64,000 bases of DNA. Source: an uncultured Clostridium sp. (lineage in GTDB: Bacteria; Bacillota; Clostridia; TANB77; CAG-508). The notes beneath the pieces are model-generated. The model saw only the letters and a list, made by a program, of their open reading frames with translations. It did not search any database and was not told the origin of the DNA. Each line of letters starts with the position of its first letter. The stretch's first letter is position 1. Positions 41,430 to 49,691 of this stretch are shown piece after piece. The DNA lies in contig CABQAZ010000006.1 of NCBI GenBank assembly GCA_902462295.1, forward strand, positions 11,395 through 75,394, given 5' to 3'. Both the position numbers and the translations under genes were made by a program.

Positions 41430-43319
41430 ATGTTAAAAATAGGAGAATTTGCAAAATTATTTAATGTAACAATAAAAACAATAAGATTTTATGAAGAGAA
41501 AAAGTTATTGAAGCCATGTTATATTGATAAATATTCTGGATACAGATATTATAACGAAGAAAACATTAAGCAAATGAATGAAATATTATATTTAAAAAAA
41601 TTAGGTTTTTCTTTAGACGAAATAAAAAAATATGATGAAAAACTAGTTAAAACTAAAATTGAAGAATATCAAGAAAAAATTATTCAATATACTTCTAATA
41701 TTAATATTCTTAAAGACATAGATAGTACAAACAAAAAGGGAGAGGAGGTTAAAAAGACTAAGAAAAAGTTTAAATTTAATGGTTATTATAAAAAAGATTA
41801 TAGAATAATAGGGTTTTGGAAAACAATAGCTTTATTAAAGAAGAATCAGAAGTTTAAATATAGAAACATAGAAATAAAACATGATTTTGAACTCGAAAGA
41901 ATTACTATAAATCCTGTAGAGAATGAAGTGATTGCATATATTAATAAAAAAAGTATAATAACTAAATATACTAAAAATTATATTCTAAATATCATAGGAA
42001 ATGATATTGCAAATTATTATGAATATAAAAAAATAAATGGAAAAAAATATCTATTTCTAGAATGGAAAAATGGATATTATTATGTATTAGAAAAAATAGG
42101 AGGAATTAATTTAATGGAAGAAATGTTTGAAAACAAAGAAAGAATGTACAATATTTTAACTAAAGATGGTAAAGGTCTAACTTTAGGAAAAGACATTATA
42201 TTGCCAGAAAATAAAAGAGGAAATGTAAATGCATTAATTGTAGGAGGGAGTGGTTCTGGAAAAACAGCCTCATATACAATAACAAATATATTAAAAATGT
42301 TAGGTTCGTATATTATAGTAGATCCTCTAGGAGAAATATATGATAAAACTAATAAATATTTAAAAAATAATGGATATAAAATAAAAGTATTGAATTATGA
42401 AAATAGGGATATAAAAAATAAAATTGATGAAGAAGATAAATATCAATATAATCCCCTAAACTATATAAAATCTGATACAGATATAGAAAATTTAGCAAAC
42501 ATCTTAATAGAAGATGATGGTGGTGATGAATTTTGGAATGAAGCATCAAAAAGTTTAATGAAAGCTGTAATTTATTATGTTATAGAAAAAGAAGAGAAAA
42601 AAGATTTATTAACATGTTTTAAATTATTAGGATTACCACAACAAACATTATTTGCTAAATTTGACATATTTGAAGAAAATTCAAAGGCATATAAATATTA
42701 TACAATTTTAAAAACATTTCCAGATAAAACATATCAAAGTATAGTTTCAACAGCAATATTAAAATTATCTTTTGTAATAAATGGAATAAGAGAAGAAGCT
42801 AAAGAAAATGATAATTTTAATTTTGAAGAATTGAAAGATGGAAAAGTAGCAGTATTTTTAATGTTAAATGAAAATCATAATGAAGACATTAAATTTAACA
42901 ATATTTTTATAAGTCAATTTTTAACAACATATAAAGTTGGAGATGTAGGGCAAGAATATATATATATTATGTTAGATGAAGTTGGAAGATTGGGTAAGAT
43001 TTATGATTTGGCAAGAAATATGGAATTAGCAAGATGTAGAAAATTATCGATTAGTTTTATTACAAATAATATGGAAAACATAAAAGATATCTATGGAAAA
43101 GGATATTATAATATAATGAATTCAATAGATACACAAATGCTATTAGGAACAAATATAAAATCAGATATTATGTATTTTAGTGAATTATTAAGTATAGATC
43201 CAGATTTTATTAAAGATGAATTGAAAATTGATGAACTTTTAATATATGAAAGAGGTCTAAAGCCAATACTTGCTAAAAAATGTTATTTTTTTGATAGTGA
43301 AGAATGGAAGAATATATAA
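41430..43319 (+). CDS. MerR-family regulator fused to a VirD4/TraG-like coupling ATPase
   Basis: The 629-aa protein has a MerR winged helix-turn-helix (residues 1-70: IGEFAKLFNVTIKTIRFYEE, YRYYNEENI), a coiled coil (~70-95), and a beta-rich effector-like domain (~115-225; IIGFWKTIALL, KYLFLEWKNGYYYVLEK) as in standalone MerR regulators. Then comes a type IV coupling-protein ATPase: GGSGSGKT (272-279), VDPLGEIYDKT, ASKSLMKAVIYYVIE, YIYIMLDEVGRLG (Walker B, Asp516-Glu517) and FITNN. No relaxase or type IV secretion gene is near. AGGAGGA fixes the start. The frame is unbroken, so the fusion looks real. It may regulate itself through the 19-bp-spacer promoter. Confidence 0.88.
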   Translation: MLKIGEFAKLFNVTIKTIRFYEEKKLLKPCYIDKYSGYRYYNEENIKQMNEILYLKKLGFSLDEIKKYDEKLVKTKIEEYQEKIIQYTSNINILKDIDSTNKKGEEVKKTKKKFKFNGYYKKDYRIIGFWKTIALLKKNQKFKYRNIEIKHDFELERITINPVENEVIAYINKKSIITKYTKNYILNIIGNDIANYYEYKKINGKKYLFLEWKNGYYYVLEKIGGINLMEEMFENKERMYNILTKDGKGLTLGKDIILPENKRGNVNALIVGGSGSGKTASYTITNILKMLGSYIIVDPLGEIYDKTNKYLKNNGYKIKVLNYENRDIKNKIDEEDKYQYNPLNYIKSDTDIENLANILIEDDGGDEFWNEASKSLMKAVIYYVIEKEEKKDLLTCFKLLGLPQQTLFAKFDIFEENSKAYKYYTILKTFPDKTYQSIVSTAILKLSFVINGIREEAKENDNFNFEELKDGKVAVFLMLNENHNEDIKFNNIFISQFLTTYKVGDVGQEYIYIMLDEVGRLGKIYDLARNMELARCRKLSISFITNNMENIKDIYGKGYYNIMNSIDTQMLLGTNIKSDIMYFSELLSIDPDFIKDELKIDELLIYERGLKPILAKKCYFFDSEEWKNI

Positions 43320-43420
43320 ATTTAAAGAATATGTCATATGTGGCATATTCTTTTTTGCAGATTAAGAAAAATGACAAAGATATTTTTTTTGCATAAAATA
43401 TACAAATGGAGGTATTAATT

Positions 43421-44167
43421 ATGAAGAGTATATTGGAAGTAAAAGATATTTGCAAAACATATCAAGCACAAAATGGTGAAATAGAGGCATTAAAAAATAT
43501 AAGTTTTGATGTAAAAGAAGGAGAATATATAAGTATAATAGGACCAAGTGGATGTGGGAAATCAACACTATTGTCTATAATTTCAGGTCTTGAAAGCAAA
43601 AGTTCAGGAGAAATTTACATAGATGGAAAGATTGGATATATGTTACAAAAAGATAATCTTCTGGAATGGAGGACAATATATAAAAATGTATTGCTTGGTT
43701 TGGAAATCCAAAAAGAAAACACATTAGAAAATAGAAAATATGTGGAGAGTTTATTGAAAAAATATGGATTATATGAATTTAAAGATAAGTATCCAACTCA
43801 GCTTTCTGGTGGTATGAGACAAAGAGTTGCTTTAATTAGAACTCTTGCTATTCGTCCTAAGATTTTATTGTTAGATGAGGCTTTTTCTGCTTTGGATTAT
43901 CAAACAAGATTAATGGTTACTGAGGATATTTTTAAAATTTTAAAGGCTGAAAATATTACTGCATTAATGGTGACTCATGATATATCAGAAGCAATAAGTA
44001 TGTCAGACAGAGTAATAGTATTAACAGAAAGACCAGCAACAGTAAAATGTATACACAATATAAATTTTGAGATGAAAAATAGAACACCACTAAATTGTAG
44101 AGAAAATCCTAAATTTAGTAAATATTTTAATTTAATGTGGAAAGAACTTGGAGAAAAAAATATATAA
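43421..44167 (+). CDS. ABC transporter ATP-binding protein, nitrate/sulfonate/taurine-type
   Basis: The 248-aa protein has Walker A GPSGCGKST, signature LSGGMRQRVALIRT, Walker B ILLLDEAFSALD and the switch His (MVTHDISEA). It matches the SsuB/TauB/ThiZ group. Its likely partners, a permease (48802-49599) and a binding protein (49692-50714), lie 4.6 kb downstream after several unrelated genes. GGAGGT selects 43421. Substrate: a small organic such as a sulfonate or a thiamine precursor; undecided. Confidence 0.9.
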   Translation: MKSILEVKDICKTYQAQNGEIEALKNISFDVKEGEYISIIGPSGCGKSTLLSIISGLESKSSGEIYIDGKIGYMLQKDNLLEWRTIYKNVLLGLEIQKENTLENRKYVESLLKKYGLYEFKDKYPTQLSGGMRQRVALIRTLAIRPKILLLDEAFSALDYQTRLMVTEDIFKILKAENITALMVTHDISEAISMSDRVIVLTERPATVKCIHNINFEMKNRTPLNCRENPKFSKYFNLMWKELGEKNI

Positions 44168-44171
44168 AAAG

Positions 44172-44196
44172 CCTCTGGAAATACCAGAGACTTTTT
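44172..44196. terminator. Bidirectional terminator
   Basis: GCCTCTGG pairs with CCAGAGAC (one mismatch), between convergent genes, with T-runs on both strands. Confidence 0.8.
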
Positions 44197-44209
44197 GCAT
44201 TAGAGAGCA

Positions 44210-45613
44210 TTAAATTCTGTCAAAAAGAATAGAAACATTTTTTAAAGCAGTAAATGGTTCAATATGGATATATTCCCAATTACAGCCTGTTTTACCGAAA
44301 AAGTTAAATACTTTCTGAGATGAATCAGGGATAAATGGCTCATACAAATTTGCGATGTTGATAATTAGCTCAAGACATGTAAGTGTAACATTATTGAAAT
44401 CATCAATATTTTCTTTGACTGAAACCCAAGGTTTGTGAGTATCATAATATTTGTTTGCATATTGTACCAATTCACTGATTTTTGATATAGCAGGTTTTAT
44501 TCTGCCCTGTTCAATTAATTCACTAACCACATCATAAGTTTTTGAAACATATAATTTAACATTTTCGTCAATAGTTCCATTTGGAATTACACCATTAAAC
44601 TTTTTGACTAAAAAGGCTAAGTTGCGGTTAACAAAATTTCCATATTCACCGACTAATTTTTTATTATGGAGTTGAATCAACATTTCATAACTAAAATTAG
44701 AATCTTTTTGTTCAGGGGCTTGAGAGAGCATATAATATCTGATAGTATCTGAACTGTATTTTTCAATAAGTTCTTTGGCTGTTACGCCATTTCCTTGGCT
44801 TTTGGAGATTTTTTCATCATTTACATTAAGATATTCACTAGAAATCATGTAATCTGGTAAATGATAATCTTCTTTCAAAGAAAGTAATAATGCCGGATAG
44901 ATAATTGTATGGAATGGAATATTGTCTTTACCATGAATAAAATAAGATTTTACGTTATTGTTTTTGTAAAAATTTCTCCAATTTAAATCATGTTGTTTAC
45001 AATAATATTTCCCTGCTGAGATATATCCGAGTACTGCATCAATCCAGACATAAATTTTTTTGTCATCATATCCTTTAAATGGAACATCAATTCCCCATTC
45101 AAGTTGACGTGTAATGGCACGGTCACGTAATCCGGCTTTTAAATATTTTTTCGATTCATTAATTGCATTAAAACGCCAGGAATCTTCATGTGCGGAAATA
45201 AAAGTTTTAATTTCATTTTGAAAAGAACTAAGTTTCCAATAAAGATGTCCGTCTTTTCTGTAAAGGTAACCATTGTCAAGAAGTTTTCTGATGCAAGTTC
45301 TTACAAAACTTTTGTGATATGTATTACATGTTAAAGTGTAATTATCATAAGAAAAGTTTAGTTTGTCAAAACAGTAACAGAATTCTTCATGATACCGATG
45401 AACGATATCTAAAGCTTTGCAGTGTTCTTTACGAGCTCTAATTGTGATAGGTGTACCATGTGAATCTGTACCAGAAACATATAATACATTGTCTCCATTT
45501 TTTCGATAGTATCTTGCAATAACATCTCCTGGAAGAAGTGCAGCAATGTGCCCTACATGTAGATGACCATTAGCATATGGCCAAGCACCTCCTATAAAAA
45601 TATTCTGCTTCAT
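44210..45613 (-). CDS. metG: Compact methionyl-tRNA synthetase-like protein
   Basis: The 467-aa class I synthetase has GGAWPYANGHLHVGHIAA, YVSGTDSHGTP, the catalytic-domain segment WIDAVLGYIS and the loop KISKSQGN, then the helical anticodon-binding domain (VKLYVSKTYDVV). The metal-binding knuckle found in most MetRS (paired Cys motifs) is absent: the sequence goes straight from KDGHLYWKLSS to the next part. It also lacks the C-terminal tRNA-binding domain. It may be a secondary, possibly inhibitor-insensitive MetRS, or act on a special substrate. Base and codon usage are less AT-biased than its neighbours, suggesting transfer. GGAGG lies upstream. Confidence 0.82.
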   Translation of the reverse strand: MKQNIFIGGAWPYANGHLHVGHIAALLPGDVIARYYRKNGDNVLYVSGTDSHGTPITIRARKEHCKALDIVHRYHEEFCYCFDKLNFSYDNYTLTCNTYHKSFVRTCIRKLLDNGYLYRKDGHLYWKLSSFQNEIKTFISAHEDSWRFNAINESKKYLKAGLRDRAITRQLEWGIDVPFKGYDDKKIYVWIDAVLGYISAGKYYCKQHDLNWRNFYKNNNVKSYFIHGKDNIPFHTIIYPALLLSLKEDYHLPDYMISSEYLNVNDEKISKSQGNGVTAKELIEKYSSDTIRYYMLSQAPEQKDSNFSYEMLIQLHNKKLVGEYGNFVNRNLAFLVKKFNGVIPNGTIDENVKLYVSKTYDVVSELIEQGRIKPAISKISELVQYANKYYDTHKPWVSVKENIDDFNNVTLTCLELIINIANLYEPFIPDSSQKVFNFFGKTGCNWEYIHIEPFTALKNVSILFDRI

Positions 45614-45640
45614 TGTTTTTGCCTCCTTTTAACATGTTGT

Positions 45641-45738
45641 GTAACTATCAAAAGTATATAGAGATAGTTACTATAAATTAATAGTAACAATATAAAAACA
45701 TTTGACAGTATTATACGAAAAATGGAAATATAAGTCAA
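45641..45738 (-). promoter_or_regulatory. Promoter of the MetRS-like gene with overlapping inverted repeats
   Basis: On the minus strand TTGACT (45738-45733), 17 bp, TATAAT (45715-45710). Between promoter and gene are GTTACTAT (45688-45681), ATAGTAACTATC (45674-45663) and GATAGTTAC (45649-45641): the middle arm can pair with either neighbour. This could be a transcription switch or an array of operator sites. No T-box sequence was found. Confidence 0.65.
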
Positions 45739-45833
45739 CAAAAATAGAAAAATTTGGTAAATTTTTAAAACAATTTATAATAAATATTGAAATTTTTAGT
45801 ATATTGTAATATAGTAAAAAACGAGGTGTCACG

Positions 45834-46334
45834 ATGGAAAAAAGAGATTTATATAATAAATATAAGGAAAATACGCAATATACAATATTAAAAGAACAAG
45901 AAACGCCAGAAAATTATTATACATTGGTTGTAACAGTTCTTATACAAAATTCTAAAGATGAAATATTAATCCAGAAAAGAAGCAAAGAAAAAGGTGGAGA
46001 ATATGGTTTAACTTCAGGTCATCCAAAATCAGGAGAGACTAGCTTAAGTGGAATGATAACTGAAATTAAAGAAGAATTAGGTGTTGAAGCATATCCACAT
46101 GAATTAAAATTAATGTATTCAGAAAGAGATGATATAAATAAATGCTTTTATGATTTATATTACTTAAAAAAAGACTATAAAAAAGAAAAAATGCTGTTAC
46201 AGAAAGAAGAAGTAGATAAAGTTTATTGGTTGCCAGAAGAGAAAATAAATGAATTATGCAAAAATGGAGAGTTTAAAGAAAGCCATATAGAGGCATTTAA
46301 AATTTTAATGAAAAAAATTAATGGAAAATATTGA
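45834..46334 (+). CDS. NUDIX hydrolase
   Basis: The 166-aa protein carries the Nudix box GHPKSGETSLSGMITEIKEELGV (pattern G-x5-E-x7-xE-x2-EE-x-G) with Thr in place of the usual Arg before EIKEE. The early QKRSKEKGGEYGLTSG resembles YfcD/isopentenyl diphosphate isomerase-like Nudix enzymes. It should hydrolyse a nucleoside diphosphate-linked substrate. AACGAGGTG upstream supports the start. It leads into the radical SAM gene. Confidence 0.85.
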   Translation: MEKRDLYNKYKENTQYTILKEQETPENYYTLVVTVLIQNSKDEILIQKRSKEKGGEYGLTSGHPKSGETSLSGMITEIKEELGVEAYPHELKLMYSERDDINKCFYDLYYLKKDYKKEKMLLQKEEVDKVYWLPEEKINELCKNGEFKESHIEAFKILMKKINGKY

Positions 46335-46393
46335 CAAATATAAATTGTAGGTATAAAATGGTAAAAACTGGAATAAAAGGAGGGCGAACAAAT

Positions 46394-47380
46394 ATGCCTA
46401 TGGTTGCTCAATGGGATATAAATGATGATTGTAATCTTAATTGTAAACATTGCAGAGTTTTAGAAAAAAATACAAAAGAAAAAGAGTTAACATTAGAACA
46501 AGCAAAAAGTTTATTATCCCAGTTATATTACTGTGGTACAACCAAATTAAATCTTTCAGGAGGAGAACCATTTTTAAGAAAAGACTTATTTGAAATATTA
46601 GATTATGCCACAAAATTTGAAGATATAGTAATAACAACAAATTGTACATTGATAAATGAAAAAACAGCAAAAAAATTAGCTCAATATCCAAATGTAAGAT
46701 TATCAATAAGTATAGATGGAATGCAAGAAATTCATGATAAATTCAGAGGAAGAAAAGGAACATTTCAAAAAGTAGTTGATACACTACCTATATTAAAAGA
46801 AAATGGAGTCAAATTTTCAATAAGGTATACACTTACAAAAGAAACGATAAAAGACGCAAAAGAAGTATTGAGATTAGCAAGTAAAAATGGAGCAGATGAA
46901 TTTAATACAAGAAGAGTTATATTAACAGGTAATGCAAGTGAAGATTTAATGATATCTAATGACGAATATAAAAAAATAATCAAAGATTTGATACAAGAAT
47001 GTAAAAAATTAAACATAAAATTCAGAACAGGAGATCCATTACTAATTCCAATATTTCCAGAAGTATTTGGAATTGATTTAAAAGAAGCAAGTCAATATTA
47101 TGCAGGATGTGAAGCTGGAGATGAGATTATATATATTGATTTTAAAGGAAATGTAGGCGCATGTTCATATATTCCTATGTTTGCAGATAATATCAAAGAT
47201 AAAGCATTAGATGAAATTTTAAAAAATAACAAATTATTTGTCACACTAAAAGAGTATAAAGAAAGCTTAAAAGGAAAATGTAAAGAGTGTACATATAAAA
47301 TGATATGTGGAGGATGTAGAGCTACAGCATTATCGCTAAAAAAATCATTGCTAGAAGAGGACCCTTTATGTTTGTTATAG
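46394..47380 (+). CDS. Radical SAM/SPASM domain protein, possible peptide maturase
   Basis: The 328-aa protein has the radical SAM cluster motif CNLNCKHC (Cys13, Cys17, Cys20), SGGEP for SAM binding, and SISIDGMQEIHDKFRG. The C-terminal SPASM domain has cysteines at AGCEAGDE, GACSYIPMF, GKCKECTYKMICGGC and DPLC for auxiliary Fe-S clusters. SPASM enzymes modify peptides or heme-type substrates. AAAGGAGGG at ~46376 chooses 46394 over upstream starts. A 35-aa peptide gene ending TCRMCG lies 68 bp downstream, which fits a RiPP maturase; an AhbD/NirJ-like role is the alternative. Confidence 0.9.
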   Translation: MPMVAQWDINDDCNLNCKHCRVLEKNTKEKELTLEQAKSLLSQLYYCGTTKLNLSGGEPFLRKDLFEILDYATKFEDIVITTNCTLINEKTAKKLAQYPNVRLSISIDGMQEIHDKFRGRKGTFQKVVDTLPILKENGVKFSIRYTLTKETIKDAKEVLRLASKNGADEFNTRRVILTGNASEDLMISNDEYKKIIKDLIQECKKLNIKFRTGDPLLIPIFPEVFGIDLKEASQYYAGCEAGDEIIYIDFKGNVGACSYIPMFADNIKDKALDEILKNNKLFVTLKEYKESLKGKCKECTYKMICGGCRATALSLKKSLLEEDPLCLL

Positions 47381-47448
47381 TTATTAACATTGCAATTTTT
47401 GCAATACATATAAATTTAATAGGTTAATTACCTAGAAAGGAGTTCAAA

Positions 47449-47556
47449 ATGAAAAAAGAAGTAATGAAAACAGAGGTAAAAAACAAACCAGTAAATGAAG
47501 TGAAAAATGAAACAAATAATAAAAAGAAAATACTTACATGTAGAATGTGCGGATAA
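47449..47556 (+). CDS. Candidate RiPP precursor peptide, 35 aa
   Basis: GAAAGGAG 7 nt before the ATG is a very good ribosome site for such a small ORF. The peptide has a Lys/Glu/Asn-rich leader-like part (KKEVMKTEVKNKPVNEV) and a short C-terminus KILTCRMCG with two cysteines. It lies between the SPASM gene and a strong terminator (47566-47600). That arrangement is typical of a precursor for radical-SAM modification. I do not recognise the peptide family. Confidence 0.65.
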   Translation: MKKEVMKTEVKNKPVNEVKNETNNKKKILTCRMCG

Positions 47557-47565
47557 GATAATTTT

Positions 47566-47600
47566 AAAAGGTGACAATTTTGATTATGTCACCTTTTTAT
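47566..47600 (+). terminator. Intrinsic terminator after the peptide gene
   Basis: AAAAGGTGACA pairs perfectly with TGTCACCTTTT and is followed by T residues. Confidence 0.92.
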
Positions 47601-47622
47601 TAATATAGAGAGGATGATAGAA

Positions 47623-47949
47623 GTGAGTATATTTCCAAAAAAGGTAGTAAAAGGTAAAGACATGTTTACAACATTTCATATGAAAATTTGTAATAATTCA
47701 AATGAAGATGTTAGTGGGCAGATTAGATATAAAGTAGTTATGCCAAATGGGAAAATAGACGAATTTAATTTAAATAGAACAGAGGAAATAAAAGCAGAGT
47801 CTGAGTTAAATAAATATGATAAATATTATATAAAAGATAATTTTCCAATAGGAAGATATTTTGTAGATGGTACATTTTGGTGGGACGGTATGAATATATT
47901 ATCAGAAACAAATAAAAATGATTTTTTTGATGTGGTAGAAAGGGAGTAA
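47623..47949 (+). CDS. Small beta-rich hypothetical protein, 108 aa
   Basis: The sequence (FHMKICNNSNEDVSGQIRYKVVMPNGKID, FPIGRYFVDGTFWWDG) looks like an immunoglobulin-like beta sandwich without a signal peptide. GAGAGG lies 9 nt before the GTG at 47623; the ATG at 47614 is too close to it. It is 1 bp from the next gene, so the two are cotranslated. The function is unknown; association with the radical SAM genes is by position only. Confidence 0.6.
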   Translation: MSIFPKKVVKGKDMFTTFHMKICNNSNEDVSGQIRYKVVMPNGKIDEFNLNRTEEIKAESELNKYDKYYIKDNFPIGRYFVDGTFWWDGMNILSETNKNDFFDVVERE

Positions 47950-47950
47950 T

Positions 47951-48673
47951 ATGAGAAAAATAGATGGATTAAAATTTTTACAAAAAAATTTTCCTAATTT
48001 AACAGTTGATTGTTTATTTGTAGATAAAGTTGAAAATTTGGATGAAAAACAATTGGAAAAAAGCAAATTATGGAGAGTGCGAGGTGGACGTACAATAGGC
48101 TCGGAATTAAATTTGCCACAAGGTACTTTTTCAGATAAAAAAGAATTGAAAAAATTTATGAAAGAACAGAAACAAAAAGATAAAAATATGGAGTTTGTAA
48201 TTCATAGAGTATCACCAGAGTATTTTTCCGCACCTTTTGTAGGAACTTTAGCTGTATATAATAAAGGTGATAGACCAGGAATAAAGATTGAATTACAAGA
48301 AGTTACTAAAGAATTAGTTGATTCAATCGATAAAGGAAAAAGACCAAGAGATTGGGAAGCGAGCCTAATACTTGATTATGAATTTTTAAGTAAAGCTCCA
48401 AAAGTTTTAAAAAAATCTCCTAATTTGAATATGGATTTCTTGAAATATCCTATAGTTGTTATCCATGAGATTGGTGAGCAAATTTTTGAATTATATGAAA
48501 ATAATGGACAAGAAGCGGAGACTTATACAAGATTTAATATTTATGATTTAGGACAAGTTGTTTTAGATGACCATAGAAGTAAAGAATCCTTTATGGAAAA
48601 ATATAAGTTTACGCCATCTCCTATAACTAATTCTAAATCGTGTAAAAACACTAAAAAAGAGATTGAACGATGA
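47951..48673 (+). CDS. Hypothetical protein, 240 aa
   Basis: I do not recognise the family. The N-terminal part has WRVRGGRTIGSELNLPQG and the middle MEFVIHRVSPEYFSAPFVG, which in pattern (basic residues, then substrate strand) recalls ATP-grasp or PEP-synthase-like N-terminal domains, but this is a weak impression. The C-terminus contains an HEIGEQIFELYENNG segment. It is cotranscribed with the 108-aa protein and ends at a terminator. Confidence 0.6.
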   Translation: MRKIDGLKFLQKNFPNLTVDCLFVDKVENLDEKQLEKSKLWRVRGGRTIGSELNLPQGTFSDKKELKKFMKEQKQKDKNMEFVIHRVSPEYFSAPFVGTLAVYNKGDRPGIKIELQEVTKELVDSIDKGKRPRDWEASLILDYEFLSKAPKVLKKSPNLNMDFLKYPIVVIHEIGEQIFELYENNGQEAETYTRFNIYDLGQVVLDDHRSKESFMEKYKFTPSPITNSKSCKNTKKEIER

Positions 48674-48682
48674 TTTTTACAG

Positions 48683-48714
48683 AGAGGGTACAATGTATCC
48701 TCTTGATTTTTTCT
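48683..48714 (+). terminator. Intrinsic terminator
   Basis: AGAGGGTAC pairs with GTATCCTCT (one G-U pair), 3-nt loop, followed by TGATTTTTTC. Confidence 0.85.
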
Positions 48715-48724
48715 AAGACATTTA

Positions 48725-48799
48725 ATTATCACATCAATATTGAATTTTACATAAAATATACAAGAAATACAAATGTAAAATTGAAAGTGATGTGATAAT
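48725..48799 (+). repeat. Long inverted repeat abutting the permease start codon
   Basis: Arms of 26 nt (48725-48750) and 25 nt (48775-48799) pair almost perfectly; the outer 12 bp ATTATCACATCA/TGATGTGATAAT are exact. The right arm ends 2 nt before the ATG at 48802 and contains the only ribosome-site-like bases, so the stem would mask translation. It could be an RNA switch or a tiny mobile repeat. Confidence 0.8.
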
Positions 48800-48801
48800 T
48801 T

Positions 48802-49599
48802 ATGAATAAGAAAGAAACAATTTCTAATGAAAGAAAAAAATATTTAAAAAAGATAAAAATAAGAAAAATTGAAATATTAATGACACAAGTTTTTATAATT
48901 ATAGTATTTATATTATTGTGGGAAATGCTTGCAAGAAAAGGAATAATAGATAGTTTTATAGCTAGTCAACCATCTAGAATAGTAAAGACATTTATGAATT
49001 TATCTTCAAATAATTTATTGGAACATTTAAAAATAACATGTGAAGAAACATTAATAGGATTTGGATTAGGAAGCATTGCTGGAGTTATAATTGCAATAAT
49101 ATTATGGTGGTCACCGTTTATTTCTAAAGTATCTGAACCTTTTTTAGTTGTTTTAAATAGTTTACCTAAAATTGCACTTGGTCCAGTAATTATAATTTGG
49201 GTTGGTGCTGGAATGCCTGCAATAATTGTGATGGCATTGGCAATCTCATTAATAGTTACAATACTTGATATATTAAATGGATTTTTACATACAGATAAAG
49301 AAAAAATAAAAATGGTAAGAACATTTAATGCAAGTAAAATTCAAGTATTAACCAAAATCGTAATTCCATCAAATATATCAACTTTTTTTAATACATTAAA
49401 AGTTAATATAGGACTTTCATTAGTAGGAGTAATATCTGGAGAGTTTTTAGTATCTAAAGGAGGATTAGGTTATCTAATAGTTTATGGAGGGCAAGTATTT
49501 CAATTAGATTTAGTTATGACTAGTGTTATTATTCTTGCTATTGTTGCAGCTCTTATGTATGAAACTATAGTTATATTAGAAAAGAAAATAGTAAAGTAA
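48802..49599 (+). CDS. ABC transporter permease, nitrate/sulfonate/taurine-type
   Basis: The 265-aa protein has six membrane helices and the BPD-type loop with LILDILNGF and the EAA-like segment MVRTFNASKIQVLTKIVIPS. It matches SsuC/TauC/ThiX permeases (ALGPVIIIWVGAG is characteristic). It lies directly upstream of a binding protein and should pair with the ATPase at 43421-44167. Its start codon sits at the foot of a long inverted repeat. Confidence 0.9.
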   Translation: MNKKETISNERKKYLKKIKIRKIEILMTQVFIIIVFILLWEMLARKGIIDSFIASQPSRIVKTFMNLSSNNLLEHLKITCEETLIGFGLGSIAGVIIAIILWWSPFISKVSEPFLVVLNSLPKIALGPVIIIWVGAGMPAIIVMALAISLIVTILDILNGFLHTDKEKIKMVRTFNASKIQVLTKIVIPSNISTFFNTLKVNIGLSLVGVISGEFLVSKGGLGYLIVYGGQVFQLDLVMTSVIILAIVAALMYETIVILEKKIVK

Positions 49600-49622
49600 A
49601 AGAGACACATTGTTGTCTCTTT
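49599..49622 (+). terminator. Hairpin between permease and binding protein genes
   Basis: AAAGAGACA pairs exactly with TGTCTCTTT. The T-run is minimal, so it may only reduce readthrough into the binding-protein gene. Confidence 0.65.
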
Positions 49623-49691
49623 ATAAGTATTATTTATAAAAGTAACCTTTTAATAAATGTTTTCATAAAATAGACTAAAAGGAGGGAAAAT

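Noticed and set aside
46331..46393. Upstream starts for the radical SAM gene
   Set aside because: The TTG and ATG candidates lack ribosome sites; AAAGGAGGG points to 46394.
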